Below, piece after piece: positions 45,862-55,743 of a stretch of 64,000 bases of DNA. The translations under genes and the position numbers were made by a program. Source of the DNA: Campylobacter sp. RM16189 (GTDB taxonomy: Bacteria; Campylobacterota; Campylobacteria; Campylobacterales; Campylobacteraceae); assembly GCF_012978815.1 (NCBI RefSeq), contig NZ_LIWR01000002.1:124001-188000 (forward strand), given 5' to 3'. Under the pieces are notes generated by a model, which was not told where the DNA came from, searched no databases, and worked only from the letters and a program-made list of their open reading frames with translations. The number at the start of each line of letters is the position of its first letter. Position 1 is the first letter of the stretch.

Positions 45862-45927
45862 GACTTAACCTTTTATGAATTTGTTTTTTGTTATTATACA
45901 TAAAAAATATATTTTGCAAGGATAACT

Positions 45928-46860
45928 TTGGAATCGCCACATATTCCCGTTTTGTTAGAGGAAGTTTTGTCAGCTTTTGATGATATTAAATGTGGAAGTA
46001 TCGTGGATTGCACTCTTGGTTACGCGGGTCATTCTAGTGCTATTTTGGCTAACAATAAAAATGTAAATTTAATAGCTTGCGATAGAGATGATGAGGCTAT
46101 TAATTTTTCATCTTGCAGACTTAAAGAATTTTCCGGTAGAGTTAAAATTTACAAGAGTAGATTTTCTGAAATTTTAAATAAAATCGATACAAAAGAGGTT
46201 CGCGGAATTTTAGCAGATATTGGAGTCTCATCTCTTCAACTTGACAAAGACGATCGAGGTTTTGGTCTAAAAAGTGAAAATTTAGATATGAGAATGGATA
46301 AAGATTCTCAAATTTCAGCCTTTGATGTTGTAAATTTTTATGACGAGGATAGATTGGCTCAAATTTTTAGAGATTACGGTGAGCTTGCAAACGCAAAACA
46401 GATTGCATCAAAGATAGTTTTGGCAAGAAGAAATGGCGAGATAAAGAGCTCTAGTGAGCTTGCAAATATAATAGGAACTAAATTTTTAAAAAATAGAAGC
46501 ATAAGTCCTGCTACCTTGGCTTTTCAGGCAATTAGAATAGAAGTAAATAACGAATTAGCGGAGCTTGAGACTCTGCTTGACGCTATAGAAAATTCAGATA
46601 TTGATGACTGTGTGGTGGCTATAATAAGCTTTCACTCACTAGAAGATAGGATAGTAAAAACAAGATTTAAAAAGTGGGCTAAAAGTTGTATCTGTGACAA
46701 TGTCGCAATGCGCTGTACTTGCGGAAATAATCACTCAAAAGGCGAAATAATAACAAAAAAAGCTATAATGGCATCCTCTAAAGAGACAAAAGAAAACCCA
46801 AGAAGTAGTTGTGCAAAGATGAGAGTGTTTAAAATTTTAAGAGGCAATAATGCAAGATAA
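45928..46860 (+). CDS. rsmH: 16S rRNA C1402 N4-methyltransferase RsmH
   Basis: The 310-residue enzyme matches RsmH/MraW: HIPVLLEEVLSAF, DCTLGYAGHSSAIL (SAM loop), ILADIGVSSLQLDKDDRGFGLK, and AIISFHSLEDRIVK. It methylates 16S rRNA at C1402. The start is TTG, supported by AAGGATAAC 4-9 nt upstream. An FtsL-like gene overlaps its end by 11 nt, as in the dcw clusters of many bacteria. Confidence 0.96.
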   Translation: MESPHIPVLLEEVLSAFDDIKCGSIVDCTLGYAGHSSAILANNKNVNLIACDRDDEAINFSSCRLKEFSGRVKIYKSRFSEILNKIDTKEVRGILADIGVSSLQLDKDDRGFGLKSENLDMRMDKDSQISAFDVVNFYDEDRLAQIFRDYGELANAKQIASKIVLARRNGEIKSSSELANIIGTKFLKNRSISPATLAFQAIRIEVNNELAELETLLDAIENSDIDDCVVAIISFHSLEDRIVKTRFKKWAKSCICDNVAMRCTCGNNHSKGEIITKKAIMASSKETKENPRSSCAKMRVFKILRGNNAR

Positions 46861-47134
46861 AGAGGATTTACTAGCCCTTCATGAAGAGAGCCAAAAGGTA
46901 GAGCAAAATTTAGATTTCAACACTCTTTTAATAGTCTATATAATTATGTTAATAGCTTTCACTATATTTTTACCTAAAATTTATATAACAAATCAAATTT
47001 ACTACACAAGCCGTGAGATAGCTGATTTAAGTGGTAAGCGAGATGTGCTTTTAGAGGAAAATAGAGATCTTAGGCTAAGAGTTGAACAGATCAAATATAA
47101 GCACCAGATCTCTGATCAGTTAAATTTGAAATAA
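46850..47134 (+). CDS. FtsL-like small divisome protein
   Basis: The 94-residue protein has a short cytoplasmic tail, one membrane helix (about 24-43, TLLIVYIIMLIAFTIFL) and a periplasmic coiled coil (about 56-88). This is exactly the FtsL architecture and it sits directly after rsmH, the standard ftsL position. FtsL sequences diverge too much for firm naming by eye. It would link FtsB and FtsQ to septal peptidoglycan synthesis. Its stop lies one base from the stop of a convergent gene. Confidence 0.75.
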   Translation: MQDKEDLLALHEESQKVEQNLDFNTLLIVYIIMLIAFTIFLPKIYITNQIYYTSREIADLSGKRDVLLEENRDLRLRVEQIKYKHQISDQLNLK

Positions 47135-47135
47135 G

Positions 47136-47648
47136 TTATTTTATCCCTGTCTCAGACTGCGCTACCAATCTTTCCAATACATATTTTTCTAAATCTTTTC
47201 TCGGAATCTCGTTTTTTGTAGCTTCGTTATATATCATTTCAACTCTAGTGGAGTATTTTTCATAAGGAAAATATGGAAAATGTATAGCCCAAGCCTTTTT
47301 TATAAGTTCTTTACTGATGGCCTTTCTTGCCCAAATTTTAAACATGTCAAATCCAATAAATACAAGAGCTGTGGATATAATAGAGCTTATTATAGATAGG
47401 TGAAAATCAAGCCTTGTGAATAGATTGTGAGTCAATGTCAAAAGTGTCCCTACTATCAAAATACATATTATTCCATAGACAAGATATGTTTTAAAATATC
47501 TAAATTTGAAATTTAACTTAGCCGGATCAATAAGCATTCCCTCGTTAAAAAGGCAGTTTGCCTCAAGCAGATCACGAAATAATACAGGCTTCTTTGACAC
47601 TACAAAAATATTTTCTAAAATTATTTTTTTAAGCTCACTATCTCTCAT
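47136..47648 (-). CDS. Two-helix membrane protein, function unknown
   Basis: About 170 residues. A soluble N-terminal part (SELKKIILENIFVVSKKPVLFRDLLE) precedes two adjacent membrane helices (about 62-105), and a charged C-terminal part follows. I start it at ATG 47648. A longer reading would use a TTG at 47771 that is itself part of a TATAAT promoter element for this strand. I do not recognise the family. It is divergent from the aminotransferase gene. Confidence 0.6.
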   Translation of the reverse strand: MRDSELKKIILENIFVVSKKPVLFRDLLEANCLFNEGMLIDPAKLNFKFRYFKTYLVYGIICILIVGTLLTLTHNLFTRLDFHLSIISSIISTALVFIGFDMFKIWARKAISKELIKKAWAIHFPYFPYEKYSTRVEMIYNEATKNEIPRKDLEKYVLERLVAQSETGIK

Positions 47649-47762
47649 TTTCTCATACTTTTTCGTAAATTTCCTTTTAATTATATCAAAAAAAATTTTA
47701 ATAAGCGACTTAAAGCTTGACAAATTTATATTTATGGGCTTTTTTATGATCTCTAAGTTAAA

Positions 47763-47768
47763 ATTATA
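47763..47768 (-). promoter_or_regulatory. -10 element for the two-helix membrane protein gene
   Basis: TATAAT on the minus strand, preceded by TG one base upstream (extended -10), about 115 nt before the chosen ATG. On the plus strand TACAAT at 47767-47772 could serve the divergent aminotransferase gene. Confidence 0.4.
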
Positions 47769-47791
47769 CAATTTTAATCAAAGGATATGTG

Positions 47792-48649
47792 ATGAACGGA
47801 ATTGTATATATAAATGGAGAATTTGTAAAAGCCGATGAGGCTAAAGTAAGTGCTTTTGACAGAGGATTTATATTTGGAGACGGAATATACGAGGTTGTGC
47901 CGGTTCTTAATGGAAAGCTTGTAGATAGAGAGGATTTTTGGCATAGATTTGATAATAGTTTAGCGGCCATTGAATTAAATTTGCCTTGCTCAAAGAGTGA
48001 ATTTGAAGAGATATTAAAAGAGGTTATAAGCAAAAATAGCTTGCAAGAAGGCGGGGTATATATGCAGATAACCCGTGGAGTGGCAGAGAGAAATTTTAAG
48101 TTTCTAAAGGGGCTTAAGCCTACTGTTTTTGTATTTTGTTATGAGCAAAAGATTATCGAAAATCCGGATTCAAAAACGGGCATAGAGATAGTAAGTGTCG
48201 AAGATATACGCTGGAAACGTCGAGATATCAAATCTATCTCGCTTCTAGCTCAATGTTATGCCAAAGAGCAGGCGGTAAAAAGAGGCGCTTATGAGGGGTT
48301 TATGGTGGAGGATGGCTTTGTAACTGAGGCCACAAGCTCAAGTGCATTTATCATCAAAGATGGTGTTTTGATAACCAAGCCTCTTTCAAATGAAATTTTA
48401 CCTGGAATCCGCCGAAAAAATATCTTGGAATTTGCCAATAAAGCAGGCCTTAAAGTCGAGCAGCGCGCATTTATGATGAGCGATGTCTATAATGCCGATG
48501 AGGTATTTATATCTGCGGCTACGCTTTTGCTTTTGCCTGTAGTTAAAGCCGACGGCAAGCCGATAAACGGAGGAAAAATAGGCAAATATGTACCTATTTT
48601 AAGACAGATGTATGCAGATAAGGTAAAAAAAGAGGCGGGAATTTTATAA
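47792..48649 (+). CDS. Class IV aminotransferase, probably D-amino-acid (D-alanine) transaminase
   Basis: The 285-residue PLP enzyme opens with VYINGEFVKADEAKVSAFDRGFIFGDGIYEV, typical of class IV. DIKSIS contains the PLP lysine (Lys147), and TEATSSSAFII with LPGIRR bind the phosphate. Lack of branched-chain features and the DIKS segment point to D-alanine transaminase, which makes D-Glu or D-Ala for peptidoglycan. ATG 47792 is chosen with AAGGA 6 nt upstream over an adjoining GTG. It ends 2 bp from the convergent peptidoglycan hydrolase gene. Confidence 0.82.
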   Translation: MNGIVYINGEFVKADEAKVSAFDRGFIFGDGIYEVVPVLNGKLVDREDFWHRFDNSLAAIELNLPCSKSEFEEILKEVISKNSLQEGGVYMQITRGVAERNFKFLKGLKPTVFVFCYEQKIIENPDSKTGIEIVSVEDIRWKRRDIKSISLLAQCYAKEQAVKRGAYEGFMVEDGFVTEATSSSAFIIKDGVLITKPLSNEILPGIRRKNILEFANKAGLKVEQRAFMMSDVYNADEVFISAATLLLLPVVKADGKPINGGKIGKYVPILRQMYADKVKKEAGIL

Positions 48650-48651
48650 AA

Positions 48652-50652
48652 TTACCACCTATATAAAAATTCTGGGCGGTACTCAAAATGCATCGTGTCA
48701 AAGCTGACCCAGCGACCGCCCCAAATAAATCCGTGTTTTTCAAATATCCTAACTATTGCTTCTGGAATTTGATTTTTATAGACGCCATCCTTGCTCCACT
48801 GCCAATAATCGCTCTTGTCGGTATTTATATCTATTGCGATGCCGTAAGCGTGCGCGCTTTTACGATTTGTTTTAGCAATCAATCGGTAGTTAAATGTGCC
48901 GGAAGGATTGTCTAAAAAATTAAGCATCTCAGGCTCTTTGCTAATAAGCTCATCAAGCTCTTTTGAAACTGCCTCAAGAGCCTTTGCCGCACCGTTTTTG
49001 GAGTTAAATTTAAACTTTTTATTTATATGATTTTTAAGCCATATTACATCTACTAAATTTGCCCTTATGCTTCTTTCATCGGCTCCGTAAATTTTATCTA
49101 AAAGTGCGTAGTTTCTATATCTGCCTGCATCGTTTGCGGGTAAGGTTAGCGGCTTAAATAATGGATATTCTTCTGCAAAAATATCTTCTATATCCGCACT
49201 ATTTAGTAATTCTTCTTTGTTTTTTGATTTTTTGTCATCAAAAATTTCAGTAGTGCCGTCTCTAAAAATCACCGAATTTTCATTTATATTTACATCGTAG
49301 GCTTTGGCTATGATATCTTGAAGTGTCGGTTTTGGCACCAAGATATTCATAGAGTCTATCTTGGAAATTAACAAATTTTTACTGTCAATATCTTCTCTAT
49401 CTCGCCCGATTTCAAGTGAGGTTATCGCCACTCCTCCTACTAAGGCTCTTCCGTCATTTTTGGTCTTTAACCCCCACATGTCATGAATGGCTATTGGCTT
49501 ATCGTCTTTTGTGCCGGCATATAGCATTATGTGTCCCGGCAAGTGAAGCAAGGTCATATATGGCAAGGCTTCATCTTTTATTTTTCTTATTTTTTCTTCA
49601 TTTGATAAGTTTTCTAGTGAAATTTGTCTGCCTATTTTACTTTGAGCCCGTGAATTTCTAGGAAGCCAGATTCCAAACCCTCCTAGGAAATCTTGTGTAA
49701 ATAAAGAGCAGTCGCGGTTATCTCCAAAACCTCCCCAACCGTAAGGTTGCTCTAGCATACCAGAAGCTAGTTTTTTAATATTTTGATCGTTAAAAATAAG
49801 CGGATATGTGGCTGAAATTTGCTTTGAAATTTCATATTTTTTTATACCGCTTCTAGTATGAATTTCTCCGTAAAATTTATATTCATCCTGCTTTGTAAAT
49901 GGCAAAATTGCGCCAATTCGTCCAAAAAATAAGAAATTTCCATTTGCATCATAAACTGGAGATTTGTCTTTTGTTATAGTTATAAAATTTGAGTTTGTTA
50001 GCTCTTTTACCTCTTGATGGCTTAAAATTTGAATGTCGTTAGCCTTAATCCATGCCCAGGCGTTATCGCTTCCCACAAACGCCCAAGCCCTATCCAGCGA
50101 GTAGTGTGAGAGCAAAACCGGAGTTCCTATGGATATAGTTGAAAGCTGCAAATAATCAAATGGATAGCCCTCTCCTGCGCGTGCCGGATTTATAAAGATA
50201 GGCTCATCCGTCGGAAGATTTCTAAGGCTAGTGTTAGCTGTCGTAATTGCCGGAAGAGAAAGCGTGCCAAAGGCTGAAGTGTTTGCGTTAGTTTGAAGAT
50301 TGTAAAACCACTCATCTTTAATAGGCTTGAAATTTAGTCCGTAATATTGCCTATTTTTTGAGTTTTTGTATAAATTTATAGCCCAAAACGCCTCTTTCTC
50401 ACTAACAGGCGGTTTTTTTAAGTAAAGTACTCCGAAGCGTTTTTTAAGTAGAGCCTCTCCGTTAAATTTAATGTTTTTTTGATTTTTAGGAAGTGAGGAT
50501 TCGCTTTGATCTATATCTAAATTTAGATAAGAAATTCTGCCAAGACTCTCTTTGCTAAGTGATTTTTCAGCATCGTTTTTGGGTGTCAAAGCATTTTTTG
50601 AACATGAAGTAAAAAATATAGCTATAAAAATTAAAAAAGCTATCTGTTTCAA
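48652..50652 (-). CDS. Two-enzyme peptidoglycan hydrolase lipoprotein: SH3, NlpC/P60 and M15 peptidase
   Basis: The 666-residue lipoprotein (lipobox FFTSC, Cys17) has SH3-like regions (about 150-285), then an NlpC/P60 domain with Cys315 in GDNRDCSLFTQ and His374 in LPGHIMLYAG. A C-terminal M15 peptidase domain has zinc ligands His601 and Asp608 (SAHAYGIAIDIN) and His655 (DTMHFEYRP). NlpC/P60 cuts D-Glu-mDAP-type bonds and M15C/VanY-type enzymes trim D- or L,D-peptides, so both cuts are made by one chain. The location is a membrane-anchored periplasm. It is divergent from the helicase gene. Confidence 0.87.
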   Translation of the reverse strand: MKQIAFLIFIAIFFTSCSKNALTPKNDAEKSLSKESLGRISYLNLDIDQSESSLPKNQKNIKFNGEALLKKRFGVLYLKKPPVSEKEAFWAINLYKNSKNRQYYGLNFKPIKDEWFYNLQTNANTSAFGTLSLPAITTANTSLRNLPTDEPIFINPARAGEGYPFDYLQLSTISIGTPVLLSHYSLDRAWAFVGSDNAWAWIKANDIQILSHQEVKELTNSNFITITKDKSPVYDANGNFLFFGRIGAILPFTKQDEYKFYGEIHTRSGIKKYEISKQISATYPLIFNDQNIKKLASGMLEQPYGWGGFGDNRDCSLFTQDFLGGFGIWLPRNSRAQSKIGRQISLENLSNEEKIRKIKDEALPYMTLLHLPGHIMLYAGTKDDKPIAIHDMWGLKTKNDGRALVGGVAITSLEIGRDREDIDSKNLLISKIDSMNILVPKPTLQDIIAKAYDVNINENSVIFRDGTTEIFDDKKSKNKEELLNSADIEDIFAEEYPLFKPLTLPANDAGRYRNYALLDKIYGADERSIRANLVDVIWLKNHINKKFKFNSKNGAAKALEAVSKELDELISKEPEMLNFLDNPSGTFNYRLIAKTNRKSAHAYGIAIDINTDKSDYWQWSKDGVYKNQIPEAIVRIFEKHGFIWGGRWVSFDTMHFEYRPEFLYRW

Positions 50653-50703
50653 ATTTATCTCCTGTGTTTTAGGCTATAATTTTACAAAAAAATAGGAAAA
50701 TCA

Positions 50704-52026
50704 TTGTTAAATCAGATTTTAAAGATTTTGGAGAGATCAAATTTATTCTTAACCGGTAGAGGCGGGGTAGGTAAGAGCTACATAACGACTTCTGTTATAA
50801 AACACTATAAAAATGAGCTTAAAAATGTAGTAGTATTGGGAAGTACTGGGATAAGCGCCGTTAGTGTAGGCGGGGTTAGTGTGCATAGTTTTTTTAAATT
50901 CGGAATTTGCTCGAATTTGGAGGAGTTAAGAGGACTTGATAAAAAACAAAAGTCGCAACTAAGCAAAGTAAAGGCGGTTCTTGATAGCTGTGATCTGCTT
51001 GTGATAGATGAGATATCTATGGTTAGCGCCGGGCTTATGGAGATGATTTACTATAGACTTATAAACTCTAAATTTGTAGGCAGAATAATGCTTGTCGGGG
51101 ATTTTTATCAGCTTCCTCCGGTGCAGAAAAAAGAGACTAATCAAAATTCTTTATTTGAATTTGTTTATGCATTTAGCTCCTATGCGTGGAGTGAATTCGG
51201 TCTTAAAAACATAGAGTTAGTAAAATCAAAACGGACAAAAGATCTAGAGTTTTATGAAATTTTATCTAATTTAAGAGTGGGTAGATTAGATGAGAAAGTT
51301 ATAAAATATATTGAAAATTTATGCGTAGATAAATTTGATATAGATGATAACACTAGTGTGCTTTTTGGTAGAAACTATGAGGCTGATAGACTAAATTCTG
51401 CAATGCTTGAAAAGCTTGACAGTAAACTTGAAATATCAAATGCCTTGGTTGAAATTCACGATGAAAAATTGCACGAAAAGAGTCTTGAAAACTGGATAAA
51501 TAGTCTTAGCGTGCCTGAAATTTTGCACATCAAAGTTGGTGCCAGAGTAATTTTTATCACTAACAAATGGGGTGAATATTATAATGGTGAGCGCGGAGTT
51601 ATAATGCAAATTTTAAAAGATGGCAATAATATAGAAAGCGTCATAGTGCAAAAGACAAATGGTGAGATAATCGAGGTGATGCCAAGTAGGTTTGAGCTTA
51701 CAGAATTTGAGCTAGTTGATGATAATATAGAGCAAAGAGTCAGGGCTTCTTTTTTGCAGTTTCCGTTTAAACTAGCCTATGCTCTTACTATTCATAAATC
51801 GCAAGGAATGAGTATAGATAGCTTAGTTTGCGATCTAAATCATATTTTTGCAAACGGACAGCTTTATGTCGCACTATCTAGGGCTACAGATCCTAAAAAG
51901 CTAAAGCTGATATACCAAAGAGGGCAAAATTTTAGGGATTATTTAAGAAGTGTTGTTAAAATTGATGAAGAGGTTGATAAATTTTATAGAGAAAATATCT
52001 TTGAGAATATTAAGGAGGAGATATGA
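50704..52026 (+). CDS. PIF1/RecD2-like DNA helicase
   Basis: The 440-residue SF1 ATPase has Walker A GRGGVGKSY (about residue 17), LLVIDEISMVS (motif II), MLVGDFYQLPPV (motif III), and the C-terminal FKLAYALTIHKSQGMSIDS (motif V/VI) with LYVALSRATDP. This is the PIF1 pattern, 5'-3' unwinding. The start is TTG at 50704 with AGGAAAATCA upstream. Its ATGA overlap leads into a small exported protein gene. The role in replication fork or G4 processing is inferred from family. Confidence 0.87.
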   Translation: MLNQILKILERSNLFLTGRGGVGKSYITTSVIKHYKNELKNVVVLGSTGISAVSVGGVSVHSFFKFGICSNLEELRGLDKKQKSQLSKVKAVLDSCDLLVIDEISMVSAGLMEMIYYRLINSKFVGRIMLVGDFYQLPPVQKKETNQNSLFEFVYAFSSYAWSEFGLKNIELVKSKRTKDLEFYEILSNLRVGRLDEKVIKYIENLCVDKFDIDDNTSVLFGRNYEADRLNSAMLEKLDSKLEISNALVEIHDEKLHEKSLENWINSLSVPEILHIKVGARVIFITNKWGEYYNGERGVIMQILKDGNNIESVIVQKTNGEIIEVMPSRFELTEFELVDDNIEQRVRASFLQFPFKLAYALTIHKSQGMSIDSLVCDLNHIFANGQLYVALSRATDPKKLKLIYQRGQNFRDYLRSVVKIDEEVDKFYRENIFENIKEEI

Positions 52027-52535
52027 AAAGGCTCTTTTTATCACTATTTTTAATAGTTTTTGCATATTCGGATGTGCTTAATATAGAAAATTTTGAAGCC
52101 GATCTATACTCAAAGGATAGTCAAAATTCAATAAAAAAAATAACAGTTAGTCTTCGTGTTTCTGGTAGAGACATTAACGATAATGAGGCTTATGTGTTTG
52201 ACGGGCTTAATGTGGTTATAGGAAGCTTTTATGTAGAAGATCTTCTTACTTCTATGGGCAAGGAAAAATTTAAGGAGACCTTTGCCAAATATACTGCCAA
52301 AAAACACTCTGTAGATATAGATGAAGTGCTAATAATCTCGCTTAAGATAGTTCGAGAGCCAAAACTTGAAGAAATTTTACAGATCATAAGAGAGCAGGGA
52401 AATTATCTAACGAAAAATAAGGATAAAGGCAAAAATGATGAGGATGATATAATCATAAAAAAAGATGGCAAGATAGAATTAAAGCCTCTTGATCTAAATT
52501 CAATTAAAAATTTCGGCAAAGATTTTGGCGAATAG
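52023..52535 (+). CDS. Exported protein, weak FliL-like resemblance
   Basis: The 170-residue product has a signal peptide (MKRLFLSLFLIVFAYS). The body (LRVSGRDINDNEAYVFDGLNVVIGSFYVEDLLTSMG...FAKYTAKKHSVDIDEVLIISLKIV) has a beta/alpha order that faintly recalls the periplasmic FliL fold. I do not claim it. It shares an ATGA junction with the helicase gene and ends 2 bp from the convergent lolA. The C-terminus is Asp/Lys-rich. The function is unknown. Confidence 0.65.
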   Translation: MKRLFLSLFLIVFAYSDVLNIENFEADLYSKDSQNSIKKITVSLRVSGRDINDNEAYVFDGLNVVIGSFYVEDLLTSMGKEKFKETFAKYTAKKHSVDIDEVLIISLKIVREPKLEEILQIIREQGNYLTKNKDKGKNDEDDIIIKKDGKIELKPLDLNSIKNFGKDFGE

Positions 52536-52537
52536 AT

Positions 52538-53050
52538 TTAGTGATTTATTACATCGTAGTGCGACGGGATAACCGGAGTTAAAAACTCATTAGTTATTTC
52601 GTAGTTTTTGACTACGTTTTGAAATATTATTTTTATTTTGTTTCCAAGTCTGTCTTCATAATCGATCCTTGATGGATAGTTACCTTTCATAGTCAAAAAA
52701 TACTCGGTATCGTCAAAATCGGCCTTGTATAGACCTTCTTTGATTTTCTTCGCCTCTTTTAAAATATCTCCCAAATTTGGCATATTTTTTACTCTTGAAA
52801 TTATGGCTTGCTCCAAAGTTTCTTCTAAAACTACTACTTTTTTATTGTCAAAATATATTTTTTTTGCCGTAGGTCTAGTGTATATCCAAAGTGCGTTGTT
52901 GTCTTTTCTAAGATAAAATTTACCGCTATAGTCTATTGAGGTCTTATTGCTTGTAACTGTTTGTGTGAAATCACCTTGAATTGTATTGAAGTCAAGATTG
53001 GATGCAAAAGAGGCTATATAAATGGATAAAAATAGTATAAATTTTTTCAT
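52538..53050 (-). CDS. lolA: Outer-membrane lipoprotein carrier LolA
   Basis: The 170-residue periplasmic protein has a signal peptide and the LolA core: LDFNTIQGDFTQTVTSN, YSGKFYLRKDNNALWIYTRPT. It ferries lipoproteins from the LolCDE complex to the outer membrane. It is divergent from secA and two genes from lolC-like at 55.7 kb, an envelope-biogenesis neighbourhood I recall from C. jejuni. Confidence 0.92.
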   Translation of the reverse strand: MKKFILFLSIYIASFASNLDFNTIQGDFTQTVTSNKTSIDYSGKFYLRKDNNALWIYTRPTAKKIYFDNKKVVVLEETLEQAIISRVKNMPNLGDILKEAKKIKEGLYKADFDDTEYFLTMKGNYPSRIDYEDRLGNKIKIIFQNVVKNYEITNEFLTPVIPSHYDVINH

Positions 53051-53142
53051 TAATTTTCCTTTTAAGTGCGAATTGTAGCTAAGTTTAATTAAATAAATGG
53101 TAAAATCTAAGCTTTATAAAATAACTAAAATAAGGCGGATAG

Positions 53143-55743
53143 ATGATAGTTGGCATTATGCAGAAAATTTTCGGGACGAAAAATGATCGAGAGGTAAAAA
53201 GATACGCAAAACGAGTCAAAGATATCAATGCGCTTGAGCCAAAATATCAAGCTATGAGCGATGAGGAGCTAAAGGCTAGCTTTAATGAGCTTAAATCAGC
53301 TATTCAAGACGGAGCAAAAACTCTTGATGAAGTATTAAACGATGTCTTTGCCATTGTTAGAGAGACGAGCAAAAGAACTTTAAATATGCGTCATTTTGAT
53401 GTTCAGTTAATAGGTGGCATGGTGCTAAATGACGGAAGAATAGCCGAGATGAAGACGGGCGAGGGAAAGACTCTTGTAGCAAGCCTTCCTGTCGTATTAA
53501 ACGCAATGGCCGGTAAGGGCGTGCATGTTGTTACGGTAAACGACTACCTAGCCAAGCGTGACGCAACCCAAATGGGTGAAATTTATAACTTTCTTGGACT
53601 TAGCGTAGGAGTAGTTTTGGGCGGCGAGTATGATGATGAGGTTAGAAAGGCTGCCTATGCCAGCGATATAACTTATGGCACAAATAACGAATTTGGGTTT
53701 GATTATCTGCGTGACAATATGAAGATGGAGTTTAAAGACAAGGTTCAAAGAGAGCATAACTTCGTAATAGTGGATGAGGTAGATAGTATCCTTATAGATG
53801 AGGCTAGAACCCCGCTTATTATCTCAGGTCCTACTAACCGCACTCTTGATGGCTATATCAAGGCAAACGAGGTAGCTGGACAGATGATAAAAGGAGAAGC
53901 GCCTGCAACTCCTCAGGATAAGGCTACTGGCGATTTTGTGGTAGATGAGAAAAATAGAACAATAGCCATAACCGAAGAGGGTATAAGTAAGGCTGAAAGA
54001 CTATTTGGTGTGGAAAATTTATATAACCTTGAAAATGCGATCTTAAGCCACCATTTAGATCAGGCCCTAAAGGCTAGAAATTTATTTGAAAGAGATGTGC
54101 ACTATGTCGTAAGAGATAACGAGGTAGTGATAGTAGATGAATTTACGGGTAGATTGAGCGAGGGAAGGCGCTTTAGCGAGGGGCTTCACCAGGCACTTGA
54201 GGCCAAAGAGGGCGTGCAAATAAAAGAGGAGAGCCAAACCCTAGCCGATATAACATTTCAAAACTATTTTAGGCTATACAATAAGCTTTCTGGTATGACA
54301 GGAACGGCTCAGACTGAAGCTACAGAATTTTCTCAAATTTACAAGCTGGACGTTATCTCGATACCTACAAACGTGCCTACGATAAGAATTGATCATAATG
54401 ACCTTATATACAAGACTCAAAAAGAGAAATTTAAAGCCGTAATAGACGAGATAAAAAGAGCCCACGACAAGGGTCAACCTGTGCTTGTAGGAACGGCTTC
54501 TATTGAGAGAAGTGAGCTTTTACATGAGCTGCTTGTAAAAGAAAAGATCCCTCACTCGGTGTTAAATGCCAAAAATCACGAAAAAGAGGCCCAAATCATA
54601 GCCGAAGCAGGTGCTAAAGGAGCTGTTACCATAGCTACTAATATGGCTGGACGCGGTGTAGATATCAAGATAAACGACGAAGTAAGAGATCTTGGCGGGT
54701 TATATATAATAGGCACGGAAAGACACGAGAGCAGAAGAATCGATAATCAGCTAAGAGGGCGTTCTGGTCGTCAGGGAGATCCTGGGATGAGTAGATTTTA
54801 CTTAAGCTTAGAGGATAATCTTTTAAGAATTTTTGGAAGCGACCGCATAAAAAGTATAATGGATAGGCTTGGAATAGATGAGGGCGAGAGTATCGATTCT
54901 AAAATGGTTACAAGAGCAGTAGAGAATGCTCAAAAGAAGGTTGAAAGTCTGCACTTTGAGGCCAGAAAACATATCCTAGAGTATGATGATGTCGCAAATG
55001 AACAGAGAAAGACCGTATATAAATTTAGAAACGAGCTACTTGATCCTGAATTTGATATTGGTGAAAAAATCAAACAAAATAGAGGCGAATATGTAATAAA
55101 TTTGCTTGAGCAGGCTGAAATTTTTGCAGGCGGTGTTAGAAGTGAATTTGACATAGATAAACTTGTCTCAATACTTTCCGAAAACGGATTGGCAATAAAT
55201 GCAGACGAACTAAAAGAGCTTGATTTTAACGATTTAGCTCAAAAGATAGAGGGAATTTTAGAGTCTGAATATGAAGAAAAGATGAGTGTTATGGCTGATG
55301 ATCAAAGAAGGTATTTAGAGAAAGTGCTTTGCCTTCAAGTGGTGGATAATGCGTGGAGAGAGCATCTCTATCAGATGGATATACTAAAAACCGGAATTGG
55401 ACTTAGAGGATATAATCAAAAAGATCCGCTAACAGAATACAAAAAAGAGAGTTTTAACTTATTTATGGAGCTTGTATCACGCATTAAATTTGAGGGTATC
55501 AAGATACTTCAGGCTGTTAGGTTTAAGAGTCAGGAAGAGGTCGATGCCGAACAAAGAGTTTTGCAAAAGATGCAAGAGGAGCAAAATAAAGGGCTTAAAT
55601 ATTCAAATGAAGAAAGTAGTGCTACGACAAATGAGGTAAGAGGCAAAAAGATACCTCGCAATGAACCATGCCCTTGTGGAAGTGGCAAAAAATATAAAGA
55701 GTGTTGTGGTAAAAGCGGTCCTAAAAAAGGAATTTTTGCTTAG
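53143..55743 (+). CDS. secA: Preprotein translocase ATPase SecA
   Basis: The 866-residue motor has [14 protein letters not shown] (Walker A), [45 protein letters not shown] and a C-terminal zinc motif [13 protein letters not shown]. It drives protein export through SecYEG. ATG 53143 has AAGG 7 nt upstream; a second ATG 15 nt later is possible. A lolC-like gene starts one base after its stop. It is divergent from lolA. Confidence 0.98.
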   Translation: MIVGIMQKIFGTKNDREVKRYAKRVKDINALEPKYQAMSDEELKASFNELKSAIQDGAKTLDEVLNDVFAIVRETSKRTLNMRHFDVQLIGGMVLNDGRIAEMKTGEGKTLVASLPVVLNAMAGKGVHVVTVNDYLAKRDATQMGEIYNFLGLSVGVVLGGEYDDEVRKAAYASDITYGTNNEFGFDYLRDNMKMEFKDKVQREHNFVIVDEVDSILIDEARTPLIISGPTNRTLDGYIKANEVAGQMIKGEAPATPQDKATGDFVVDEKNRTIAITEEGISKAERLFGVENLYNLENAILSHHLDQALKARNLFERDVHYVVRDNEVVIVDEFTGRLSEGRRFSEGLHQALEAKEGVQIKEESQTLADITFQNYFRLYNKLSGMTGTAQTEATEFSQIYKLDVISIPTNVPTIRIDHNDLIYKTQKEKFKAVIDEIKRAHDKGQPVLVGTASIERSELLHELLVKEKIPHSVLNAKNHEKEAQIIAEAGAKGAVTIATNMAGRGVDIKINDEVRDLGGLYIIGTERHESRRIDNQLRGRSGRQGDPGMSRFYLSLEDNLLRIFGSDRIKSIMDRLGIDEGESIDSKMVTRAVENAQKKVESLHFEARKHILEYDDVANEQRKTVYKFRNELLDPEFDIGEKIKQNRGEYVINLLEQAEIFAGGVRSEFDIDKLVSILSENGLAINADELKELDFNDLAQKIEGILESEYEEKMSVMADDQRRYLEKVLCLQVVDNAWREHLYQMDILKTGIGLRGYNQKDPLTEYKKESFNLFMELVSRIKFEGIKILQAVRFKSQEEVDAEQRVLQKMQEEQNKGLKYSNEESSATTNEVRGKKIPRNEPCPCGSGKKYKECCGKSGPKKGIFA

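Noticed and set aside
47136..47771. Longer 211-residue reading of the two-helix membrane protein
   Set aside because: The start would be a TTG within TTGTATAAT, better explained as a promoter element, and no ribosome site precedes it.
52023..52535. Flagellar FliL
   Set aside because: Only a faint fold-level resemblance; it has a cleavable-looking signal rather than the FliL membrane anchor and no flagellar neighbours.
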